Origin: JBBDRX01 sp040905245
GTDB lineage: Bacteria; Bacteroidota; Rhodothermia; Balneolales; Balneolaceae
Direction: 5' to 3'
DNA length: 13,433 bases
Assembly (NCBI GenBank): GCA_040905245.1
Contig: JBBDRX010000004.1
Span: 1-13,433 of the forward strand
Shown: positions 8,071-13,433 of the stretch, in pieces
Layout: the number at the start of each line of letters is the position of its first letter
Numbering within the stretch: position 1 is the stretch's first letter
Position numbers and translations under genes: made by a program
The notes under the pieces: generated by a model
Told to the model about the DNA's origin: nothing
Databases searched by the model: none
What the model saw: only the letters and a program-made list of their open reading frames with translations

Positions 8071-8966
8071 TCGTTTGCGCTATTTGATGGTACGGATTCC
8101 GTAGTCGTCTCTCCAACGTCAAGAAGTTCGATTTCATTATTTGCTCTGGCCTGAAGATAGAGATTTCTTCTGTAGGAGTTAATAAAACGTCTGGCTTTCT
8201 CCATATACAGCCACTCCTGAATCTGATTAATCAGCCACTCCAGATCAGGATGATCTCCTTCAGGCCTCTCTTCCAGAAGCTGAACAAAATGATAGTAGTC
8301 GCCATGACGCCTCACCGGAGAAATTTCTGTGATGCCTATCACTTCCAACACTTGCTTCATGGGAGGGTTATCGGGAAATGCCATGGAAACAGGGATAAAT
8401 CGTTCGGACTGAGTAATTTGATGGTCCGGCTGGAGACTATATCGGTTAGCAACCTCTTCCCATGAAATACCATCCAGTAGTTCCTGACGTGCCCGGGAAG
8501 CATCTTCTGCAGTTCGGGCAGTCAGGTGTCGATAGCGGACAAACATTTCATTTAAAACAAATCGTTCCCTGTTGGCCTGATAGTAGTTACGGGCTTCTTC
8601 TCTTGAAACATTTAACTCTTCTTCATGTTCATTCAACACCGACTCTTTCAGAGCATCAATCATTAGATCCCTGCGGAGCCGGTCAACCCGTTCCAAAAAC
8701 TCCGGATTTCGATCCAGCCCGGTACGAATCGCTTCCTGCTCCATGACTTTCTGCTCAACCCATTCTGAGCGATACTGCTGTATAGCAAGGATTGAATCCT
8801 GTTCCAATACAAGTGTCGAAATATTATCCAGGGCAGAGGAGAGTGTCAGTTCATCCATTCCCACTCTGGCAAGTACCTGATCCTCGGACCTATCCTGAAA
8901 AGATTCACATCCGAAACAGAACAGGATTAAAAAAAATGCGGCCGGCACAAGTGCCCGGTAACCCAT
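8067..8966 (-). CDS. Parvulin-like (PpiC/SurA-type) lipoprotein
   Basis: I prefer ATG 8966 (299 residues), because it gives a compact lipoprotein signal: MGYR, a hydrophobic core, then FCFGC with Cys20 as the likely lipidated residue. The frame can also start at TTG 9011, adding 15 residues; neither start has a strong ribosome-binding site. The mature protein has a SurA_N-like helical region (VLARVGMDELTLSSALDN; SEWVEQKVMEQEAIRTGLD) and then a parvulin-like section (FVRYRHLTARTAEDASRARQELLDGISWEEVANRYS ... GDYYHFVQLLEERPEG). The glycine-rich GG.LG and GYH catalytic signatures are missing, so isomerase activity is doubtful and a chaperone or adaptor role is more likely. It is the first gene of the operon and overlaps surA by 4 bp (ATGA), which suggests matched amounts of both products. 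Confidence 0.83.
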   Translation of the reverse strand: MGYRALVPAAFFLILFCFGCESFQDRSEDQVLARVGMDELTLSSALDNISTLVLEQDSILAIQQYRSEWVEQKVMEQEAIRTGLDRNPEFLERVDRLRRDLMIDALKESVLNEHEEELNVSREEARNYYQANRERFVLNEMFVRYRHLTARTAEDASRARQELLDGISWEEVANRYSLQPDHQITQSERFIPVSMAFPDNPPMKQVLEVIGITEISPVRRHGDYYHFVQLLEERPEGDHPDLEWLINQIQEWLYMEKARRFINSYRRNLYLQARANNEIELLDVGETTTESVPSNSANE

Positions 8967-9358
8967 ACTAAAAAATTTATCTGTATAACTTCTCTTTTTA
9001 ATGACGTTCAATACGTTAAGAGATTACCTGATACGTACAACACTAAAAAATCGAATAACACTCTCTCTTCAAACATGACGATTTACGACCGAAGGACGGG
9101 AGTGTAACAAAGAATCAAACCATCGACAGAATGATCAGCACAAAAGGTACAGAGAATTGAAAGAGTTTCTAAAAAACTCTTTCTGCACGCTTCTCACAAA
9201 ATGATGATCTTGCTACTAATGCAAGCACCCCGATTCTGAACATGCCGACTCTCTGTTTCGGGTGGATAAACAGAAAAACCAAGTTGTTCGATTGCTTTCT
9301 TAACGTTCAGAAGACACCTTGTCGTATATACTTGTTGACTGAATCTGAACCCGCCCTT
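8967..9358. other. Divergent intergenic region, no convincing gene
   Basis: This stretch separates the parvulin-lipoprotein operon (minus) from the PIG-L gene (plus), so it should hold promoters for both. It contains a 10-bp stem hairpin (9159-9183, listed separately). TATACTTG at 9327-9334, 24 bases before the PIG-L ATG, is one mismatch from the Bacteroidota -7 motif TAnnTTTG, but I see no matching TTTG box upstream. Open frames reaching into this region lack family features and look like chance. Confidence 0.5.
9159..9183. repeat. Hairpin-forming inverted repeat
   Basis: GAAAGAGTTT (9159-9168) and AAACTCTTTC (9174-9183) are perfect reverse complements with a 5-base loop CTAAA. Neither strand has a T run directly after the stem. 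It sits about 175 bases upstream of the PIG-L start and 190-215 bases upstream of the lipoprotein. A transcription roadblock, a weak terminator or a regulator site are all possible. Confidence 0.5.
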
Positions 9359-10066
9359 ATGAAAATTCTCTACATCTTTCCTCATCCGGATGATGAATCC
9401 TTTGGCCCGGCACCAGCCATATCGGCTCAACTTCGAAAAGGTCATGAAGTGTATCTTCTGACGCTTACAAGGGGAGAGGCGACCAAACAACGACACCGGT
9501 TAAAGGTCGACAAAAAACGGATGGGAGAAATTCGTCTCAAAGAAATGAAATGTGTTGAAAAGGCACTCGGCCTATCCGGCATGACAGTCCTGGACTTCCC
9601 CGACAACGAGTTAAAGGAGCTGGATCCAACCCACATAGAGAATGAGATTCAACAACACGTCGAGATTATAAAACCTGATATCCTGGTAACTTATGCTGTG
9701 CATGGTGTTAGTGGATTTCATGATCATCTTGTATCGCATGCAGTTGTCAAACATCTTTATTGCAATATGAAGCAAAATGGATTCTATTATCCTCGTCGTC
9801 TGGCTCTGTTTACCAGAATGGGGGAGACGGACCTGAACGGTTCGTTCCGGCTGGAAGCGTCAAAAGATGAAGAGATCGACTGCATTGTCCATTGCAACGA
9901 AAAAGATATGGCCCGGTTTCACAAGGCACTCGACTGCTATGAAACCTATAAAGAGGTCATAGAGGCCAGTGGAGTCCGGAATGTGGTAACATCAGAAGTA
10001 CCCTTCGAACTCTTCCAGGAGCAGTATAATCCTCCATTAGGAGATCTTTCCGAGAAGCTTTCATAA
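9359..10066 (+). CDS. PIG-L / LmbE-family deacetylase (BshB/MshB-like)
   Basis: The protein has 235 residues from ATG 9359. The frame is open back to 9242, but the family always begins just before the first metal motif, so the shorter start is right. Near the N-terminus it has PHPDDE (8-13), with His9 and Asp12 as likely zinc ligands and Asp11 as general base. LLTLTRGEAT (33-42) and HGVSGFHDH (115-123) follow, the latter supplying the third ligand at about His123. This family removes N-acetyl groups from GlcNAc-type substrates in bacillithiol, mycothiol or GPI-like pathways. No bshA or bshC is in the window, so the bacillithiol assignment is only a possibility. No signal peptide, hence cytosolic. 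It lies 75 bases upstream of a LuxC-type reductase on the same strand. Confidence 0.88.
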   Translation: MKILYIFPHPDDESFGPAPAISAQLRKGHEVYLLTLTRGEATKQRHRLKVDKKRMGEIRLKEMKCVEKALGLSGMTVLDFPDNELKELDPTHIENEIQQHVEIIKPDILVTYAVHGVSGFHDHLVSHAVVKHLYCNMKQNGFYYPRRLALFTRMGETDLNGSFRLEASKDEEIDCIVHCNEKDMARFHKALDCYETYKEVIEASGVRNVVTSEVPFELFQEQYNPPLGDLSEKLS

Positions 10067-10085
10067 ATACTGATAATTTTTATTA

Positions 10086-10098
10086 ATCAACTGTTGAT
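10086..10098. promoter_or_regulatory. 13-bp palindrome ATCAACTGTTGAT upstream of the acyl-CoA reductase
   Basis: ATCAAC-T-GTTGAT is a perfect 6-bp dyad with a 1-bp centre. It lies in the A/T-rich 75-bp gap between the PIG-L gene and the acyl-CoA reductase gene, 44 bases before the latter's ATG. It could be a regulator site or a small hairpin. No T run follows. The evidence is symmetry only. Confidence 0.3.
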
Positions 10099-10141
10099 AA
10101 GTATTTTATAGATTTTACCTATACCGTTTTTTAATACCTTC

Positions 10142-11221
10142 ATGACACTCTCAGATCACATTGAAAAGACCGCTCTTTCAATCAGAAAATGGCTGCAACC
10201 GAATAATGAAAGCCTGAAACAGGCTATTGACAGAACGGTGAATGAAAAACTTTTCACATTAGAAGACATCAAATATCAATTACGTTCTCTTCGTAAGCAG
10301 ATTACAAATGAATCACTTCATTCCTGGGTATCCGACATCATTAACCCAGCGTCTGCCACAACATCGGAAAGAGATGTTCTGGCACTGCATGCAGGAAACC
10401 TACCTCTTGTTGGTATTCAGGATCTCATTGTCTGCGGCCTGGCCGGCGTCAATTACTATGGAAAGTTATCAAAAAAAGATCCCTATATCCTGCCGACACT
10501 CATAAATACGATGCAGGAGGAGGGCGCATTGACAAATCCGGTATACTCAACCACCCTGAAAGACTTCAAAGGACTCAGACCCAGCGATATTCTTTTTTCA
10601 GGGTCCAAAAGCTCAATAGTGCCTCTTTCAGAGAAGATGAAACGACTTGGAATCGAGACAAACAGCAGTCACTTTCTGGCACGAACCGCACATTACTCTT
10701 TGGCCTGGATTGAAGACGACGAACCGGAAACAATGGAGGCTCTTGTAAACGCTGCATTTCGCTACGCTGGCATGGGTTGCCGATCTGTTGCGATAGTTGT
10801 CGCGCCCTTTTCACTGAATCAAATAAAGTGTCATTTAACCGATTATATAGAGGCTTTCTGGCTTTCCAATCCTCAGATCAGGAGGCCCGACCACTCGCTA
10901 TTTTACCGATACGCATTCAATCGTGCAATCGAACGACCTCAAGAATGGCTGGATCATTTTCTGATTGAAGAAAATCGGGAGAAGCCGAAAGAACCTTTTA
11001 TTCTGTACTGGATCCCCGGGACCAGAAAGGATGTAGAACAGTTGATTCATGAATACGGGGATGGATTGCAAAGTGTATACAGAACCGTTCGAAAAAACGC
11101 CGAAAAAGAGATTACACTTGCTGGAAAATCTGTAGAAAATCTGGGGGATGCGCAAAATCCGCCTGTAAACTGGACTCCGGATGGAGTAGACACGTTAAAA
11201 TGGTTGCTTAACAGTGAATAG
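10142..11221 (+). CDS. LuxC-family acyl-CoA reductase
   Basis: The protein has 359 residues, a usual length for the short LuxC-like reductases of Bacteroidota. It has no signal peptide. The aldehyde-dehydrogenase-like core shows HAGNLPLVGIQDL (83-95) and FSGSKSSIVPL (152-162). The sequence AGMGCRSVAIVV (209-220) carries the likely nucleophile Cys213 in the typical G-x-C-R setting. The C-terminus WTPDGVDTLKWLL fits the family ending. LuxC proteins reduce acyl-CoA or acyl groups to aldehydes with NAD(P)H through a thioester on the Cys. Without luxD, luxE or luciferase genes this is not a bioluminescence operon. The substrate is unknown. It follows the PIG-L gene in the same direction, possibly co-transcribed. 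Confidence 0.87.
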   Translation: MTLSDHIEKTALSIRKWLQPNNESLKQAIDRTVNEKLFTLEDIKYQLRSLRKQITNESLHSWVSDIINPASATTSERDVLALHAGNLPLVGIQDLIVCGLAGVNYYGKLSKKDPYILPTLINTMQEEGALTNPVYSTTLKDFKGLRPSDILFSGSKSSIVPLSEKMKRLGIETNSSHFLARTAHYSLAWIEDDEPETMEALVNAAFRYAGMGCRSVAIVVAPFSLNQIKCHLTDYIEAFWLSNPQIRRPDHSLFYRYAFNRAIERPQEWLDHFLIEENREKPKEPFILYWIPGTRKDVEQLIHEYGDGLQSVYRTVRKNAEKEITLAGKSVENLGDAQNPPVNWTPDGVDTLKWLLNSE

Positions 11222-11416
11222 AATGACCATTTTCAGCCAGTTCAATATAATAAAGGCGTATAATATATATTATGTTAAGTTACGAGGAGGAAGCATCTAC
11301 AAAAAGCTTTTCAACTGTGATCCTTTCGATTAGCATAGTACATCTCCTCCCCATTCCCGATTGGAACCAATGAACTGTATCTGTTCATCACAATCGTCGT
11401 TGACTTCAATGATCCG
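11222..11416. other. Convergent intergenic region with AT palindrome
   Basis: This lies between the ends of the acyl-CoA reductase and peroxiredoxin-like genes. It holds a perfect 14-bp AT palindrome ATAATATATATTAT (11260-11273) and a 10-bp palindrome AAAAGCTTTT (11302-11311). I find no proper hairpin with a T run for either gene. A 33-codon plus-strand frame (11272-11373) follows a TATAAT-like box, but there is not enough to call a gene. Confidence 0.45.
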
Positions 11417-11902
11417 CTATAGTTCGCTGTTGCTCATTAACCGTTTGAGCAGTCCGTTAAAACCAGGCAAAGCCTTACTACTCCTCCCGGACTCCGTATA
11501 GACTGCTTTATGGTTTTCATCGAGCAACAGAACAAACCAGTCCTTCACAGATTTATCTTCCTGTTGAGTAGACTGATCTTCAAGCTTCCATATATGAGCA
11601 GTTCTCATCCCGGGATCCGAAAGAAGCTCAAAGTTCAGACTCAGCTGGTTATGAAACCGGGAAACCTGTTCATGATTTTTTCCCGAACAAATTGCGATCA
11701 CTGATATCTCCATCGCTCTCCAGAGCTTCATGTTATCACGAAGCTGACATAAGGCGGTTCTAAAAAGTGACGATTCCATCTCAACAGGTCTGAACAGGAA
11801 AAAAAGTGTCTTATTCGTCTCTTTTGACGGAAAAAACCACGGTTCCCCATTTTTCTGTACCAGGTTTATCTCCGGAATGCGATCTCCTTTTTTGAATCTC
11901 AT
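11417..11902 (-). CDS. Peroxiredoxin-like (AhpC/TSA fold) protein lacking the peroxidatic cysteine
   Basis: The protein has 161 residues from ATG 11902. The N-terminus FKKGDRIPEINLVQKNGE is the typical peroxiredoxin/BCP opening. LFFLFRPVEMESSLFRTALCQLRDN (33-57) aligns in style with the BCP active-site loop and helix. The P-G-C-T peroxidatic Cys is replaced (SSLF), while Cys52 sits where the resolving Cys of BCP lies in ALCQLRDN. Later FELLSDPGMRTAHIW (91-105) is also family-like. It is therefore probably not a normal peroxidase and may be a redox sensor, a structural protein or a degenerate one. No signal peptide. Its ATG overlaps the TGA of the upstream membrane-protein gene by one base (TGATG), so the two are translationally coupled. 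Confidence 0.75.
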   Translation of the reverse strand: MRFKKGDRIPEINLVQKNGEPWFFPSKETNKTLFFLFRPVEMESSLFRTALCQLRDNMKLWRAMEISVIAICSGKNHEQVSRFHNQLSLNFELLSDPGMRTAHIWKLEDQSTQQEDKSVKDWFVLLLDENHKAVYTESGRSSKALPGFNGLLKRLMSNSEL

Positions 11903-12534
11903 CAAGACTCTTTTTGAGCAAGGAAATTCAAAAGTTCATTGATACCATAGGTCATACAACCTGTACCTGAAGCAAACGTAACGTGCCACATCCAGGAAGC
12001 AATAGAGTCGCTAAAAAACCAGTATCCAAGAAATGTAATGAGTAATAAAAGAAATCCACCAAAGTATACCATATGACGTCCCAACTTTTGAAACAGCGTC
12101 AGGTAGAGTAGTAATGTGATCAGAAGAGCTCCACCCTGCAGGATCTGGTTCATCAACACAATCAAGCTGTTGGTATTCAGAATAAACGGGTAACTGGCAA
12201 GAATAATGAACGGACTATACGTAAAATAGACAGGATATCGTGTATACACAGGTTTTAGTTCCCGAATCAGGTTGGCCAGAACAACCAGAAGGATGGTGAT
12301 GGAAACGATAGATAACCAGCCTTTTGCCAGATCGGGGTCGGAAGCAAGAGAGTGAGTATTAAAAAAAATCAAAACAATGCTCAGAAGAGCTGTGGAAAGA
12401 TAAAATTTCAGGAGCAAAAAACTCTTTTTACTAAAAAAGAAGAGTAACGCCGCTGAGACAACTCCCGTAAATGCAATTAGTATCTCACTCCACACTGGCA
12501 GAGGATGAAGGGTTCTGATTTTGAGGCACCTCAT
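11902..12534 (-). CDS. Uncharacterised seven-helix membrane protein
   Basis: The protein has 210 residues from ATG 12534, a start that overlaps the upstream DinB-like gene by 50 bases. A GTG at 12495 would give a shorter overlap (11 bases) and start just before the first helix, so the true start is uncertain. I count about seven hydrophobic segments, including SEILIAFTGVVSAALLFFF, the LLLKFYLSTALLSIVLIFF region, GWLSIVSITILLVVLANLI and YFGGFLLLLITFLGYWFF. There is a His/Cys-containing last segment (WMWHVTFASGTGCMTYG). I do not recognise the family. The position between a helical cytosolic protein and a peroxiredoxin-fold protein, downstream of nuoI, hints at a respiratory or redox link, but this is inference. 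Confidence 0.7.
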   Translation of the reverse strand: MRCLKIRTLHPLPVWSEILIAFTGVVSAALLFFFSKKSFLLLKFYLSTALLSIVLIFFNTHSLASDPDLAKGWLSIVSITILLVVLANLIRELKPVYTRYPVYFTYSPFIILASYPFILNTNSLIVLMNQILQGGALLITLLLYLTLFQKLGRHMVYFGGFLLLLITFLGYWFFSDSIASWMWHVTFASGTGCMTYGINELLNFLAQKES

Positions 12535-13078
12535 CATTACCCGGGTGCCTGACTTTCAGCTCCCGTTTCGCCTCGGCCTCCTGTTGAAACGTCTTTACAA
12601 GATCTGCCAACCGTTGATAGGTTTCAAGGTCTCTCTCTACCATCTCTTCGGCAATCTCCTGTAGCGATCGATCCTCAGATCCGGTTTTTACTGTACAGCC
12701 CCAGTCATCTTCCCGGATTTGCGATATCAGGTGGAGTATTTGGGTTCGCTGCTCAGTCAGTTGATCCAGTATGTTCTGTATCGGCTGTGAGCCCTCTTCC
12801 CTCTCAGCCGTCTCCAGTACCATTTCCGCGGAAGGCACCTGAATTTCTTTAGAAAAATCTGATGAGCGAAACTCTTCAAATATCGGACGATAATAGGTTC
12901 GCTGAAGAAAAAGTAACATGTTCAGCTCCTCTTCTATCGATTTCCGTTCCGGAATCTGATCCTTATAGGGAACTGTTTCGATTACCCCTTTTAGTGCCTG
13001 GGCCTCCTCTTTGAGCCAGGAGGCAAACAGAACCAACTCTTCTACTCTCTCTCCTGAAGACTCTTTACGATTCAACAT
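12485..13078 (-). CDS. Helical cytosolic protein, possibly DinB/YfiT-like
   Basis: The protein has 197 residues from ATG 13078, 20 bases after the nuoI stop. It is almost entirely helical and highly charged, with no signal or membrane segment. The order of helices and phrases such as IEEELNMLLFLQRTYYRPIF and EDDWGCTV...RSLQEIAEEMVERDLETYQRL recall the DinB four-helix bundle. The metal-binding histidines of active DinB proteins are absent: in the matching regions only ILHLI carries a His. The C-terminal 30 residues are hydrophilic (KVRHPGNDEVPQNQNPSSSASVE) and likely disordered; their codons overlap the next gene. The DinB assignment is tentative. Confidence 0.65.
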   Translation of the reverse strand: MLNRKESSGERVEELVLFASWLKEEAQALKGVIETVPYKDQIPERKSIEEELNMLLFLQRTYYRPIFEEFRSSDFSKEIQVPSAEMVLETAEREEGSQPIQNILDQLTEQRTQILHLISQIREDDWGCTVKTGSEDRSLQEIAEEMVERDLETYQRLADLVKTFQQEAEAKRELKVRHPGNDEVPQNQNPSSSASVE

Positions 13079-13098
13079 AACTTAGAAAGTTCTTTCGA

Positions 13099-13433
13099 TT
13101 ACGCCCAGGTAGATGATGCGCCTGTCTCGTCCACCTTTTTCTGTTGTTCGAGCATATCGACCAGCGACAACCCGGTATTCCAGTTTGTGTCCCGATCCCG
13201 GACAGAATGGATGTTGTTCTCTTCCTGAAAATCCCAAAACTGTCCAAACTGATTGTTTCTGTACTCTTTCAGATAGTCGAGTCGTTCTTTCAAATCCTCT
13301 TTTGGCACGAGTAACCGCTCCTTGTCGTAAATTGCCTCTTCACGTGATTCAAAAACGATATCGTAGTCCTTGCTCATCACGATCGCCTCTTCAGGACAGA
13401 CCTCCTCACAGTATCCACAGTAGATGCAGCGCA
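13099..13433 (-). CDS. nuoI: NADH-quinone oxidoreductase subunit I, C-terminal part (truncated by window edge)
   Basis: The frame enters from the right edge and gives about 110 residues to TAA 13101-13099. The first residues RCIYCGYCEEVCPEEAI hold the second CxxCxxCxxxCP 4Fe-4S motif of NuoI; the first cluster motif lies outside the window. After it come the characteristic YDIVFESREEAIYDKERLLVP and a longer hydrophilic tail (FGQFWDFQEENNIHS... to DETGASSTWA). NuoI is the peripheral-arm subunit that passes electrons through clusters N6a/N6b toward quinone in respiratory complex I. nuoJ usually follows nuoI, but here a DinB-like gene does, so the complex I locus is split or rearranged at this point. 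Confidence 0.92.
   Translation of the reverse strand, partial: RCIYCGYCEEVCPEEAIVMSKDYDIVFESREEAIYDKERLLVPKEDLKERLDYLKEYRNNQFGQFWDFQEENNIHSVRDRDTNWNTGLSLVDMLEQQKKVDETGASSTWA

Noticed and set aside
9242..9358. Upstream extension of the PIG-L protein
   Set aside because: PIG-L proteins start a few residues before the PHPDD motif, and the extension has no family similarity.
9194..9496. Minus-strand 100-codon open frame across the PIG-L start
   Set aside because: It overlaps a well-supported gene, has no recognisable motif and looks like an antisense shadow.
10092..10101. DnaA-box-like TTATCAACA on the minus strand
   Set aside because: It is a single copy with one mismatch to TTATCCACA and no cluster or origin genes nearby. 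It is also part of the local palindrome.
10142..11221. Bioluminescence (lux) operon
   Set aside because: Only the LuxC-type reductase is present. LuxC-like reductases are widespread in non-luminous bacteria, and no luxA, B, D or E is visible.
11285..11345. Minus-strand GGGGAGGAG followed by ATG, opening a 17-codon frame
   Set aside because: The purine tract is a good ribosome-binding site by eye, but the frame is too short and featureless to support a gene.
11272..11373. 33-codon plus-strand frame after a TATAAT-like box (MLSYEEEAST...)
   Set aside because: No ribosome-binding site, no homology I can recognise and no partner -35 box. AT-rich DNA yields such boxes often.

Overview
The window reads as chromosomal DNA of a diderm bacterium from the Bacteroidota/Chlorobiota neighbourhood, most like Balneolota or Rhodothermota. 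This is inferred from gene content and cannot be proven here. The supporting signs are a SurA-type periplasmic chaperone followed directly by a MoxR ATPase and a BatA-like membrane VWA protein, a LuxC-type acyl-CoA reductase of the kind common in Bacteroidota, a PIG-L deacetylase, a NuoI fragment, and the scarcity of strong Shine-Dalgarno sites. GC content is moderate in coding DNA and falls in the gaps. I see no tRNA, rRNA, CRISPR array, transposase or phage gene.

Left part (1-3482): the C-terminal end of a membrane protein on the + strand closes with a clear rho-independent terminator. Two secreted proteins are then transcribed divergently. The minus-strand gene (247-1971) encodes a membrane-anchored protein with seven FDG repeats, read as a seven-bladed beta-propeller apparently inserted inside a LamG-like jelly roll. 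The plus-strand gene (2109-3482) encodes an exported beta-rich protein resembling polysaccharide-lyase accessory domains. An operator-like palindrome lies between them.

Middle (3506-9011): a perfect 12-bp inverted repeat fills the gap between convergent genes. It is followed by a tight minus-strand operon transcribed from right to left: a parvulin-like lipoprotein, SurA, a MoxR AAA+ ATPase and a VWA membrane protein. The first two genes overlap by 4 bp, the next two by about 56 bp, and the last two are 15 bp apart. The first two products would handle outer-membrane protein folding. The last two form a MoxR/VWA pair that resembles a reduced Bat-type envelope-stress system without the usual DUF58 gene.

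Right part (9012-13433): a gap of about 350 bp with a hairpin leads into two plus-strand genes, a PIG-L deacetylase and a LuxC-family acyl-CoA reductase. Convergent to these is a second minus-strand operon: nuoI (cut by the window edge), a small helical DinB-like protein, a seven-helix membrane protein, and a peroxiredoxin-fold protein lacking the peroxidatic cysteine. Nothing in the window is a proven new system. The best candidates for follow-up are the propeller-in-LamG architecture, the DUF58-less MoxR/VWA operon, and the small genes downstream of nuoI.
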